Notes under the pieces: generated by a model | The model's input: the letters and a program-made list of their open reading frames with translations, nothing else | What the model was told of the DNA's origin: nothing | The model's database searches: none | Position numbers and translations under genes: made by a program | From: Thiomicrospira sp. UBA5634 | Lineage (GTDB): Bacteria > Pseudomonadota > Gammaproteobacteria > Thiomicrospirales > Thiomicrospiraceae | DNA: 5,280 bases | Reading direction: 5' to 3' | NCBI GenBank assembly: GCA_002421475.1 | Contig: DIJW01000014.1 | Location: 1-5,280 of the forward strand | In this document: one piece after another, positions 1 through 5,280 of the stretch | Numbering within the stretch: the stretch's first letter is position 1 | How the letters are laid out: each line of letters starts with the position of its first letter

Positions 1-626
1 GGTTCAGATTCCGGGTGGTTGATATTGCACGGAATCACCGCACGACCAGCGGCCACTTCATCACGCACAAACTCGGGGGTGATTAACTCTGGTAAGTTCG
101 CGCCAAAGCTTTCGCCAGCTAATCGCGCTTCCCGTTCGGCATCCAGCACTTCCATGCGGCGTTGGTTTTCACGAATAGCGATAAACTCCATTTCCGGCGT
201 AATAATCCCTTGGCGTGCATAATGCATTTGCGTCACGTTTTTACCGGCTTTTGCGCGTAATGGTTTGCGTTTTAAACCTTGCTCGGCGGCTAATAATTCA
301 GCGGGTACATCGGTTTGGCGTTTATAACCGTTATCAACGGCTTGAATTTCACGACCTTGATATTCTTCCACATCGCCACGGGCTGCAATCCAGGCCTGGC
401 GAATCGGCGTTAAACCTTGCGTTAGATCAATTTCAGCATTCGGATCTGTATAAGGGCCGGAGGTGTCATAAACGGTCAGGGTTTCGCCATTGGTCAGTTC
501 AACTTCGCGCATCGGTACGCGGATGTCTTTATGCAGCACACCGTTTATATAGACTTTTTTTGATGCCGGAAATGGGTTGCGCGTGATTTCGCTGTGTTCG
601 GCCGTGTATTTGATATTGTGTGTCAT
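1..626 (-). CDS. thiC: Phosphomethylpyrimidine synthase ThiC, N-terminal part (partial)
   Basis: ThiC is the cytosolic radical-SAM enzyme that rearranges aminoimidazole ribotide into HMP-phosphate, the pyrimidine precursor of thiamin. The 208 visible codons read from ATG at 626 to the window edge, where the gene is cut; the full protein is usually about 600-650 residues. The N-terminal ThiC-associated domain shows [20 protein letters not shown] (residues 23-42). The start of the catalytic barrel shows [20 protein letters not shown] (131-150), then [11 protein letters not shown] (198-208), all characteristic of bacterial ThiC. The C-terminal CX2CX4C iron-sulfur motif lies outside the window. 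The start is supported by GGAG at 633-636 with a 6-nt spacer. A TPP riboswitch lies upstream on the same strand, so thiamin pyrophosphate very probably represses the gene. The identification rests on recognising the conserved sequence. It is not disrupted within the window. Confidence 0.97.
   Translation of the reverse strand, partial: MTHNIKYTAEHSEITRNPFPASKKVYINGVLHKDIRVPMREVELTNGETLTVYDTSGPYTDPNAEIDLTQGLTPIRQAWIAARGDVEEYQGREIQAVDNGYKRQTDVPAELLAAEQGLKRKPLRAKAGKNVTQMHYARQGIITPEMEFIAIRENQRRMEVLDAEREARLAGESFGANLPELITPEFVRDEVAAGRAVIPCNINHPESE
390..399. repeat. 10-bp palindrome CCAGGCCTGG inside thiC
   Basis: The third copy of the core is coding: on the minus strand it specifies Gln-Ala-Trp (residues 77-79 of ThiC). 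Because the protein sequence explains it, this copy may be coincidental. Unlike the other two it has no matching flanks. Confidence 0.7.
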
Positions 627-632
627 GTTTTT

Positions 633-636
633 CTCC
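633..636 (-). promoter_or_regulatory. Ribosome binding site of thiC
   Basis: On the minus strand the sequence reads TTGGAGAAAAACATG, giving a GGAG core six bases before the ATG at 626. This fixes the thiC start. The site is also the likely target of riboswitch control, because CCTCC-type complementary segments occur in the leader (see the leader entry). Confidence 0.8.
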
Positions 637-802
637 AAATAATTTTGGGGCAGAAAAACAGCGTGAAAAGTCGGTTTGGGACGTTTGAAAACAGGCAAGG
701 AGGGTTTGATTTGCGACCACCAGGCCTGGTATTTCAAACGCAGGCACCGGAGGCATTCAGAAACGGCGAGAAAGCTGAAAAACACACGCCGATTAAGATG
801 AT
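637..802 (-). promoter_or_regulatory. thiC leader / probable riboswitch expression platform
   Basis: About 165 nt separate the TPP aptamer from the thiC ribosome binding site, and no credible gene lies in them. The minus-strand RNA can form a hairpin from the 9-bp inverted repeat CGTTTGAAA (682-690) and TTTCAAACG (732-740), extended inward by AGGC (693-696) pairing with GCCT (724-727). Two anti-Shine-Dalgarno-like CCTCC segments are present on the RNA, read from plus positions 749-753 and 699-703; the second lies in the hairpin loop. There is no GC-rich hairpin followed by a run of U. The arrangement therefore favours control of translation initiation over intrinsic termination, but this is inference from base pairing by eye. 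The palindrome ACCAGGCCTGGT (719-730) lies inside this leader. Confidence 0.5.
719..730. repeat. 12-bp palindrome ACCAGGCCTGGT in the thiC leader
   Basis: This is a second copy of the CCAGGCCTGG palindrome, extended by one matching base pair on each side. It lies within the thiC leader, where part of it (724-727) may pair with 693-696 inside the larger leader hairpin. It shares 12 identical bases with the palindrome near 3577. Confidence 0.75.
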
Positions 803-898
803 TCTCTTCCCTACGCTGGTTCTAACCAGTTCAAGTTCAGCGGGTTCGGTCGGATGACCATCTCAGCGTTTTTGAAACAAACGCACCCCGAGAGATGC
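803..898 (-). ncRNA. TPP riboswitch (THI-box) aptamer
   Basis: Read on the minus strand, all hallmarks of the thiamin pyrophosphate aptamer occur in order. These are CTCGGGGTGC near the 5' end, GCTGAGA with a following GGTC/GACC hairpin, ACCCG, CTGAACTTGAACTGGTTAG, then ACCAGCGTAGGGAAG. The closing helix P1 can form between TCTCT near the 5' end and AGAGA at the 3' end. The usual TGATCTGG segment is TGAACTGG here, a tolerated variation. The aptamer lies upstream of thiC on the same strand and the promoter places transcription start at its 5' edge. TPP binding is expected to lower ThiC production. Confidence 0.96.
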
Positions 899-903
899 CG
901 AGC

Positions 904-932
904 AGATTAAACAAGCGCGATCGGTTTGTCAA
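904..932 (-). promoter_or_regulatory. Probable sigma70 promoter of the thiC transcript
   Basis: On the minus strand there is a perfect -35 TTGACA (932 to 927). It is followed 17 nt later by TAATCT (909 to 904), or 15 nt later by the better -10 match TTTAAT (911 to 906). The 17-nt spacing predicts transcription start near 897, exactly where the TPP aptamer begins, which strongly supports the assignment. The -10 is weak. The promoter lies in the 73-nt gap after the kinase gene. I see no convincing terminator in that gap, so some read-through from the kinase gene is possible. Confidence 0.65.
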
Positions 933-971
933 GACAGTTGCGGTTTTGACTGCGGCTATTAACGATAAACG

Positions 972-3404
972 TTAACGCAGATATTTGAGCAGGGTTTGAT
1001 ATAGCAGTTCGATATTAATTGGTTTGTTTAAATGGGCATTCATGCCGACTGCAAGGGTTTTATCGAGGTCATCTTGCATTGCATTGGCGGTGACAGCAAT
1101 AATCGGAATAGTCGTGTTATGTTGGCGAATAATTCGGCTGGCTTCAATGCCGTCCAACACCGGCATTTGAATATCCATCAGAATCAGGCGGTAACTTTTT
1201 TCTGCAGCCTTCTCGAGAGCCTCCTGACCATTATTGGCAACATCAACCTGTAATCCGGTTGTTTTGAGCAGGTTAAGGATGACTTCTTGATTAATCACAT
1301 TGTCTTCAACCACTAAAATCGGCTGGCCGCTAAAGGGTTGCAAAGCTTGTTTGAGTTCAATCAGTTTATCAATCGGTTTTTTCGGGATGGTTTGACGTGC
1401 AGTCAGTTCAATATCAAATACAAATTGACTGCCTTGAGCCAACTCACTATGAATCTGCAGTTGGCCGCCCATCAATTCGATCAACTGTTTGCTAATCACC
1501 AAGCCTAAACCTGTGCCACCATGCTGTCGGGTTGAACTCATATCAACTTGATAAAACGATTGGAATAAGTTTTTTTGTTGTTCGGCGGATAAACCAATGC
1601 CGCTATCGGTCACGTTAAACTCAATCCGTCCATTAGGCAGCTTGTGGATATTTAGGCTGACTTCACCTGACTGAGTAAACTTTATGGCATTACTTAACAA
1701 ATTGGTCAAGACTTGGTTTAAACGTAAACTGTCGCCAAAAAAGTCGCGCCCAACTTTATCCACATCATAATTCACCTTAAACTGCAGGTTTTTGTTTTTT
1801 GCCGCCAGATCGAGGATATTTACTACCCCGTCAATCACTTTGGAGAGATCCAGCTCGGCGTGTTCGATGGCCATTTTGCCGGCTTCAATTTTAGAAAAAT
1901 CCAAAATGTCATTAATAATGCCAAGTAATGATTGTGCTGAGCGGTCGATTTTTTGTAAATAATTGAGTTGTTCGGCTGACGGGTTCGACTGTAAAGCAAG
2001 GTGAGTCATGCCGATAATGCCATTCATCGGGGTGCGAATTTCATGTGACATATTGGCTAAAAATTGCGATTTTGCGCGACTGGCGGATTCAGCCTGCACT
2101 TTGGCTTTCACCAGTGAGAGGGTTTGTTGTTGAAGCATCAGGTTTGTTTGTTGCAACGCTTGGGTTTGTTTTTTGACTTCGGCTTCCAGTAAGGCCGTTT
2201 GGGCTAACTGATTGTTATAAGCATTGTTTTTTAACTGATTAATTAGATCAGCTAAACCAACTGAAATAAGCAAAAATTGAATCGCCGAGCCGACTTGTAG
2301 ACCGTATTGTGAAATCAGATTCACCGGCACAATATTCATTAAATGCAGAATATAGTAGATGCCGGCCAGTACGATAAATAGCCAAGATAAGCTAAATAAT
2401 CGCGCTTCCCGATAACCTTTGTAACTCAGGTAAAACGCGACTAATAAAGTGGTACTGAGTGTGATAACAATTAATGGGAATAAATATAACCAGGTGATCA
2501 CATACCAATTAAGCAGGGTTGGAATGAGTGCCAACAGCGTCAATATCGCCAACCAGTACATTAAACGGTAAAGTTTCGGTGCGCGTTGTTTTATCTGTAA
2601 ATAGGCGTTACTAAATGTCACGATGCCGACAATAGTGCCAACAACAGTCAAACCCATCATCATATTGCCAAACACCGGCGAATTCGGCCATAACACCGCA
2701 TACGACCAGCCGGTAATGGTGAAAACTAAAATTAAAAAACTGCCTAAAAACAGACTGTAGTCGAGGAAAAGTTGTTCGCGGGTAAAGAAATAAAGCAATA
2801 AGTGATAGAGGAAAATAATCAGTAACGCACCAAAGTAAAACGCATGAAAGATGTCATCCTTTGAACTGAAATCTTTAAAGGCATGCGGTTGCCATAAAAG
2901 CATCGGTAAAGGTTCAAACAAACCATCGTGGGTGTCCGCGCGAATATATAAATCAAGTTGTTGCTGCGGCGAAAAGTCGAGAGGAATAACAAAGTCTTTG
3001 GTATTAAGCGGTCTACTGTCAAAAGGTTGCAAGTCACCGGTATGAACCGTTTGAATGAGCTGTTGGCTGTTGGCATCAACGAGGTAAAAATCTAAATAAT
3101 CTTGCAGTGCAAACGCGACTTGAAATAAACGCTGTTGAGGTTGATCGGTGGGGTTGTGCAGTTGAAATTTGAACCAGTAAACGGAGGAAGAAAAACTAAA
3201 ATTGGGCGCGTCGCTCTTGATGGATTGCCAGTTTAGATCAGGTTGGTTGATCAGATCGGGAAACGTCAGGGAGCGATTGTGATCTTCAAATAGCAGGCCT
3301 TGTTGCGCAACCGCAAACTTATCGGGTTTGTCCTCAATGCTCAGCGGCGCAGCATGTAATGCAAAGCTCATTAAGCTTAAGATTAAAAACCAGCGCATTT
3401 GCAT
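972..3404 (-). CDS. Membrane hybrid sensor histidine kinase, 7TMR-DISM sensor + HisKA/HATPase + receiver
   Basis: This 810-residue inner-membrane kinase should sense an extracytoplasmic or membrane signal and pass phosphate from His to Asp. In order it has a signal peptide (about 1-19, FALHAA cleavage region), a periplasmic 7TMR-DISMED2-like domain (about 27-170), seven membrane helices (about 187-390), and a Gln-rich coiled coil (about 391-445). HisKA follows with [12 protein letters not shown] (His454), then an ATPase domain with N-box NLLSNAIKF (Asn572), DSGIG (600-604) and GGTGLGL (629-635). The receiver has acidic residues E700/D701, phosphoacceptor Asp744 in MDIQMP, Thr772 and Lys794. 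All key residues are present, so it should be active. The ligand is unknown; DISMED2 folds resemble carbohydrate-binding modules. No Hpt protein or DNA-binding regulator is adjacent, so its output partner lies elsewhere. The start at 3404 is chosen for GGAA at 3414-3417 with a 9-nt spacer; the Met at 3398 would be too far from it. Confidence 0.93.
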   Translation of the reverse strand: MQMRWFLILSLMSFALHAAPLSIEDKPDKFAVAQQGLLFEDHNRSLTFPDLINQPDLNWQSIKSDAPNFSFSSSVYWFKFQLHNPTDQPQQRLFQVAFALQDYLDFYLVDANSQQLIQTVHTGDLQPFDSRPLNTKDFVIPLDFSPQQQLDLYIRADTHDGLFEPLPMLLWQPHAFKDFSSKDDIFHAFYFGALLIIFLYHLLLYFFTREQLFLDYSLFLGSFLILVFTITGWSYAVLWPNSPVFGNMMMGLTVVGTIVGIVTFSNAYLQIKQRAPKLYRLMYWLAILTLLALIPTLLNWYVITWLYLFPLIVITLSTTLLVAFYLSYKGYREARLFSLSWLFIVLAGIYYILHLMNIVPVNLISQYGLQVGSAIQFLLISVGLADLINQLKNNAYNNQLAQTALLEAEVKKQTQALQQTNLMLQQQTLSLVKAKVQAESASRAKSQFLANMSHEIRTPMNGIIGMTHLALQSNPSAEQLNYLQKIDRSAQSLLGIINDILDFSKIEAGKMAIEHAELDLSKVIDGVVNILDLAAKNKNLQFKVNYDVDKVGRDFFGDSLRLNQVLTNLLSNAIKFTQSGEVSLNIHKLPNGRIEFNVTDSGIGLSAEQQKNLFQSFYQVDMSSTRQHGGTGLGLVISKQLIELMGGQLQIHSELAQGSQFVFDIELTARQTIPKKPIDKLIELKQALQPFSGQPILVVEDNVINQEVILNLLKTTGLQVDVANNGQEALEKAAEKSYRLILMDIQMPVLDGIEASRIIRQHNTTIPIIAVTANAMQDDLDKTLAVGMNAHLNKPINIELLYQTLLKYLR

Positions 3405-3433
3405 AAGTAAGTGTTCCGTGACGAGTGGATATA

Positions 3434-3439
3434 ATCATA
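3434..3439 (-). promoter_or_regulatory. Candidate -10 element for the kinase gene
   Basis: TATGAT on the minus strand matches the sigma70 -10 consensus in five of six positions. It lies about 30 nt before the kinase start codon, giving a leader of roughly 20 nt that includes the GGAA ribosome site. At the right distance upstream there is only a T-rich segment and no good TTGACA, so either an activator is needed or the assignment is wrong. Confidence 0.3.
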
Positions 3440-3557
3440 CTCTTATTTTGTTTACGAAAAAACCAACAAAGGGTTAAAAATAACTAAGCGCAAATAAGAT
3501 ATTTATAACGCAAAGCGTAGGGTTTGGCTGATCAGTTGATTTCAATCAATAAATGTC

Positions 3558-3592
3558 AAAAAAACTTCGGTGAGTCGCACCAGGCCTGGTGC
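3558..3592 (-). terminator. Possible weak terminator after the HTH regulator gene
   Basis: Just after the regulator stop codon (3600), the minus strand carries the perfect palindrome GCACCAGGCCTGGTGC. It continues with GGTGCGACTCACC, which can form a 4-bp stem overlapping the palindrome, then GAAG and seven T. Stem plus T-run is compatible with an intrinsic terminator. However, the long palindrome has essentially no loop and the shorter stem is weak, so confidence is low. Confidence 0.3.
3577..3592. repeat. 16-bp perfect palindrome containing CCAGGCCTGG
   Basis: GCACCAGGCCTGGTGC is fully self-complementary and lies 8 bp beyond the regulator gene. Its 10-bp core CCAGGCCTGG occurs twice more in the window, at 390-399 and 720-729. 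The core contains two CCWGG (Dcm/EcoRII-type) sites meeting at a central GGCC. Its function is unknown: it could be a dispersed genomic palindrome, a protein-binding site or part of a terminator. Confidence 0.8.
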
Positions 3593-3599
3593 TTGGTGA

Positions 3600-3983
3600 C
3601 TATGACTTTGCTAACGCGAACACAATCTCGCCGACCATTTTGCGTTTTTCCGCCGGCAGGCTCATAAAGGTTTCGACGACTTGGCGCTCTTGCGGGGTCA
3701 TATTCGCATCCCAGCGTTTGCGCTGTTGTTGCACCGAGCCGGATAACTTTTCACCAAACCGCAACCAATGCGGGTCAACATTCAGCCACTCGGCGAGGAC
3801 TTGAAGGCGGTCTTGGGTAGGTACAGCTTCGCCATGTAACCAGCGGCGTGCTGCTTGGAAAGAAATAGATTTGCCCCAGTATCGCTGATTAAACTCGCGC
3901 TCAATCACAATCGGGCGTAATTCATAGCCATTGTTAAGCATGGCTTCCTGTAGGCGTTGACTAAACATTTGGGCTTCATTCAT
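3600..3983 (-). CDS. Small HTH (XRE / lambda-repressor-like) transcriptional regulator
   Basis: A 127-residue protein, if started at ATG 3983, that probably represses the divergent methyltransferase operon and perhaps itself. An N-terminal helix (FSQRLQEAMLNNGY, 7-20) is followed by an unusually long linker and a helix-turn-helix core with ISFQAARRWLHGEAVPTQDR (40-59) and LQVLAEWLNVDPHWLRFGE (60-78). This pattern is seen in lambda-repressor-like regulators that select operators through the AARRWL helix. The C-terminal part (about 96-127, TPQERQVVETFMSLPAEKRK then MVGEIVFALAK) is helical and may dimerise. There is no peptidase motif, so it is not a LexA/CI-type self-cleaving repressor. The start is uncertain. 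A GTG at 4010 would add nine residues and an ATG at 3968 would remove five; none of the three has a recognisable Shine-Dalgarno sequence. Placement next to methyltransferase genes suggests a role like that of restriction-modification controllers, although it is longer than typical C proteins (about 80-100 residues). Confidence 0.85.
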   Translation of the reverse strand: MNEAQMFSQRLQEAMLNNGYELRPIVIEREFNQRYWGKSISFQAARRWLHGEAVPTQDRLQVLAEWLNVDPHWLRFGEKLSGSVQQQRKRWDANMTPQERQVVETFMSLPAEKRKMVGEIVFALAKS

Positions 3984-4016
3984 GTAACAGAAAGTTAAAT
4001 GAAACTGCACAAGTGA

Positions 4017-4055
4017 ATTAACTAGTGGTTAACTAAATTAAACAAACTAGTTAAT
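4017..4055. promoter_or_regulatory. Probable operator: 10-bp inverted repeat plus third half-site
   Basis: The divergent spacer contains ATTAACTAGT (4017-4026) and its exact reverse complement ACTAGTTAAT (4046-4055). Between them lies another copy of the shared half-site TTAACTA (4029-4035), exactly 11 bp (one helical turn) after the first copy at 4018-4024. The half-site thus occurs three times, twice in one orientation and once inverted (4048-4054). Two of these copies coincide with the predicted -35 and -10 boxes of the methyltransferase promoter. Binding by the neighbouring HTH regulator is inferred from position and symmetry. Confidence 0.6.
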
Positions 4056-4057
4056 AT
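4029..4057 (+). promoter_or_regulatory. Candidate promoter of the methyltransferase operon
   Basis: TTAACT (4029-4034, -35) and TAATAT (4052-4057, -10) are separated by exactly 17 nt, each matching the consensus at four of six positions. Transcription would begin near 4064, leaving a leader of about 36 nt before the GTG at 4100. Both boxes are embedded in the TTAACTA repeats, so a repressor bound there would block RNA polymerase directly. The weak boxes make this a prediction only. Confidence 0.4.
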
Positions 4058-4086
4058 TTGCTAAACTTCGGGTTCAGTTTTTAATC

Positions 4087-4091
4087 GGAAG
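4087..4091 (+). promoter_or_regulatory. Ribosome binding site deciding the GTG start at 4100
   Basis: GGAAG lies eight bases before the GTG at 4100. No in-frame ATG occurs until after the conserved GEVFT segment, so this site supports GTG as the true start of the first methyltransferase-like gene. Confidence 0.65.
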
Positions 4092-4099
4092 TTTACTGA

Positions 4100-4750
4100 G
4101 TGACCAAGCAAGTCGTATCAAAACAACGTGTTGCCGATCATGGTGAGGTGTTTACACATCCGCGTGAAGTGAACGCGATGCTGGATCTCGTCAAAACCGA
4201 AACACAGCGCATTGATTCACGTTTTTTAGAACCGGCGTGCGGCACTGGTAATTTTTTAGTGGAAATTCTGCACCGCAAATTAAACGTGGTTACGGAAGGT
4301 TATAAAAAATCGCAAATCGAATGGGAGCGTTATGCCGTCATAGCCGTTTCTAGCATCTATGGCATAGATATTTTGGCGGACAATGTTGAAGCTTGCCGAA
4401 GTCGCTTATATGCCTTATTTGATGAAAATTACTTCGAACAATTTAAAAATCGCACTAAAGCTGAATGCCGTGAAACGGTGCGTTTTTTACTCTCAAAAAA
4501 TATTCTGCATGGCGATGCCTTGACCCTCAAAACGGTCACAGAGCCTGTTCAGCCAATCGTTTTTGCAGAATGGTCGGCGGTTAATGGCAGTTTAATCAAA
4601 CGGCGTGATTTTGTGTTTGAGCATTTGGTTGATCAGGCCAGTTATCGTGATATGCCGTTGTTTTCGGACCTAGACGAAGAAGCCTATATCCCCGAACCCA
4701 TTCGTGAATATCCCCTGACCCATTTTTTGGAGTTAGCGAATGCAGAATAA
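4100..4750 (+). CDS. N6-adenine DNA methyltransferase-like protein lacking the NPPY motif (restriction subunit M family)
   Basis: This 216-residue cytosolic protein has the SAM-binding half of a gamma-type adenine DNA methyltransferase. Visible motifs are the motif X-like region [17 protein letters not shown] (15-31), a perfect motif [11 protein letters not shown] (44-53), the motif II acid in IYGIDIL (Asp90), and the motif III region NILHGDAL (134-141). In a complete enzyme the catalytic (N/D)PP(Y/F) tetrapeptide follows some 20-40 residues after GDAL. Here the protein instead continues FAEWSAVNG and [10 protein letters not shown], and ends at ELANAE without it. The ending agrees with my memory of short proteins annotated as restriction endonuclease subunit M, so it is probably natural rather than truncated by mutation. 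It starts with GTG and overlaps the next gene by 11 nt, which implies coupled translation and perhaps a complex of the two products. On its own it should bind SAM but not methylate adenine. It could be a cofactor-binding or specificity partner. Confidence 0.85.
   Translation: MTKQVVSKQRVADHGEVFTHPREVNAMLDLVKTETQRIDSRFLEPACGTGNFLVEILHRKLNVVTEGYKKSQIEWERYAVIAVSSIYGIDILADNVEACRSRLYALFDENYFEQFKNRTKAECRETVRFLLSKNILHGDALTLKTVTEPVQPIVFAEWSAVNGSLIKRRDFVFEHLVDQASYRDMPLFSDLDEEAYIPEPIREYPLTHFLELANAE
4729..4732 (+). promoter_or_regulatory. Ribosome binding site of the second methyltransferase-like gene, inside the first
   Basis: GGAG lies within the last codons of the upstream gene, seven bases before the ATG at 4740. 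The downstream start codon overlaps the upstream reading frame by 11 nt. This supports the chosen start and suggests translational coupling that keeps the two proteins in fixed ratio. Confidence 0.7.
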
Positions 4751-5280
4751 TTACAACCCCGATGTGCTGACCTGTTTGGCAAACCTCTCAAACGATGAGG
4801 TTTTTACGCCGCCGGAATTAGTCAACCAAATGCTAGATATGCTTCCAAGGGAAATTTGGTCGAACAAAGAGGCTAAGTTTTTAGACCCGGTGACCAAATC
4901 CGGTGTTTTTTTGCGTGAAATTGCGAAACGGCTAGCCGCAGGTCTGCAAGATCAAATTCCAGATTTGCAAGAACGCATTAATCATATTTTTACCCAACAA
5001 ATATATGGCATCGCAATTACCGAACTTACCAGTTTGTTAGCCCGACGCAGTGTGTATTGCGCCAAAAAAGCCAATAGCCCAGCCTCGATTTGCACCTCTT
5101 TTGATAATCCACAAGGTCTGATTCGTTATCGTCGCATTCAACACACTTGGGTAAATGGCAAATGCCAATACTGCGGCGCCAGCGAAGTGGTCTATGCTCG
5201 TGAGGACGCCTTAGAAACCCATGCGTATGAATTTATTCACACCGATGACCCAGCCGATTTATTTGGAAAAGATATGAAAT
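4740..5280 (+). CDS. Eco57I-type DNA methyltransferase-domain protein with degenerate SAM motif (partial)
   Basis: The reading frame opens at ATG 4740 and stays open for 180 codons to the window end, so the 3' part is missing. The N-terminus is laid out like the upstream protein: [18 protein letters not shown] (19-36), a motif I position reading [19 protein letters not shown] (47-65), and a motif II position reading [17 protein letters not shown] (88-104). The canonical PACGTG is replaced by PVTKSG and the motif II acid by Ala92. Four cysteines, C107, C118, C142 and C145 (the last two as CQYC), could form a zinc-binding insertion. The final visible residues ([13 protein letters not shown], then LFGKDMK) are the sequence that, in remembered relatives, directly precedes FDVIIGNPPYQ. 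A catalytic NPPY is therefore expected just past the edge. Such proteins are annotated as Eco57I restriction-modification methylases and usually sit in defence loci with a helicase or nuclease. Its partner genes are not visible here. Confidence 0.85.
   Translation, partial: MQNNYNPDVLTCLANLSNDEVFTPPELVNQMLDMLPREIWSNKEAKFLDPVTKSGVFLREIAKRLAAGLQDQIPDLQERINHIFTQQIYGIAITELTSLLARRSVYCAKKANSPASICTSFDNPQGLIRYRRIQHTWVNGKCQYCGASEVVYAREDALETHAYEFIHTDDPADLFGKDMK

Larger units (their letters stand above)
3405..3599. other. Intergenic region between regulator and kinase genes
   Basis: Both flanking genes are on the minus strand. The stretch is AT-rich and contains no credible gene. It holds a candidate kinase promoter near 3434, two copies of CGCAAA in the same orientation 20 bp apart (3489-3494 and 3509-3514), a run of seven A on the plus strand (3558-3564), and the 16-bp palindrome at 3577-3592. 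The region therefore probably combines the 3' end of the regulator transcript with the kinase control region. Confidence 0.6.

Noticed and set aside
215..857. Open frames on the plus strand at 215-586 and 594-857, and a minus frame at 529-756
   Set aside because: They overlap thiC, its leader or the TPP aptamer in other frames, have no ribosome sites and resemble no known protein. They are shadows of the real gene and leader.
959..975. Inverted repeat TTAACG-ATAAA-CGTTAA over the kinase stop codon as a terminator
   Set aside because: The 6-bp stem is AT-rich and no T-run follows on the minus strand, so it is not a credible intrinsic terminator.
1032..3079. Short open frames at 1032-1253 (+), 2851-3045 (+) and 2819-3079 (-)
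   Set aside because: All lie inside the histidine kinase gene, whose reading frame is fully supported by conserved domains.
3430..3435. Perfect TATAAT on the plus strand as a promoter
   Set aside because: No plus-strand gene lies downstream within reach and no matching -35 is obvious. It is probably incidental in AT-rich DNA.
3589..3804. Plus-strand open frame opposite the HTH regulator
   Set aside because: It lies antisense to the regulator's conserved HTH and C-terminal helices, and its composition (Cys/Ser/Arg-rich) is that of a shadow frame.
4100..5280. Assignment of the methyltransferase module to a named defence system such as BREX, DISARM or Type I restriction
   Set aside because: None of the defining genes (PglZ, BrxC, DrmA/B, HsdS, HsdR) is visible, and the window ends inside the second gene. 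A named assignment would be unsupported.
1..5280. CRISPR arrays, tRNA or rRNA genes, insertion sequences, integrase genes or attachment sites
   Set aside because: I found no regularly spaced repeats, no tRNA-like cloverleaf segments, no transposase or integrase motifs and no terminal repeats, so transfer of the right-hand module cannot be shown from this window.

Overview
The window looks chromosomal and gammaproteobacterial. The GC content is moderate, the start of ThiC is enterobacterial-like and lies behind a textbook TPP riboswitch, and there is a large 7TMR-DISM hybrid histidine kinase of a type common in environmental Gammaproteobacteria. The genus cannot be fixed from the sequence; a sulfur-oxidiser or methylotroph of the Thiotrichales type is only a guess.

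Left part (1-932, minus strand): the first 208 codons of thiC (thiamin pyrimidine synthesis), cut by the window edge. It is preceded by a leader of about 165 nt, a complete TPP aptamer at about 803-898 and a promoter whose predicted start falls at the 5' edge of the aptamer. Middle part (972-3404, minus strand): an 810-residue membrane hybrid histidine kinase with every catalytic box intact and a C-terminal receiver. No dedicated response regulator is visible beside it. An intergenic stretch of 195 nt follows (3405-3599). It holds a probable kinase promoter and a perfect 16-bp palindrome.

Right part (3600-5280): a module resembling a restriction-modification or phage-defence locus. A small helix-turn-helix regulator (minus) is divergent from two plus-strand DNA-methyltransferase-like genes. 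These overlap by 11 nt and are probably translationally coupled; the second is cut by the window end. The divergent spacer carries a perfect 10-bp inverted repeat plus an extra half-site, arranged as an operator over the probable methyltransferase promoter.

The most interesting point is how the two methyltransferase-like proteins compare. The first keeps a perfect SAM-binding motif I ([10 protein letters not shown]) and motif II acid but ends with no NPPY catalytic motif. The second has an equivalent N-terminus in which both SAM-binding signatures are degenerate ([15 protein letters not shown]), and by family resemblance it should carry NPPY just past the window edge. This suggests a paralogous pair in which cofactor binding and catalysis may be divided between subunits. 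The nuclease or helicase partner, if any, would lie downstream of the window. A second notable signal is the rare palindrome CCAGGCCTGG, which occurs three times in 5.3 kb.
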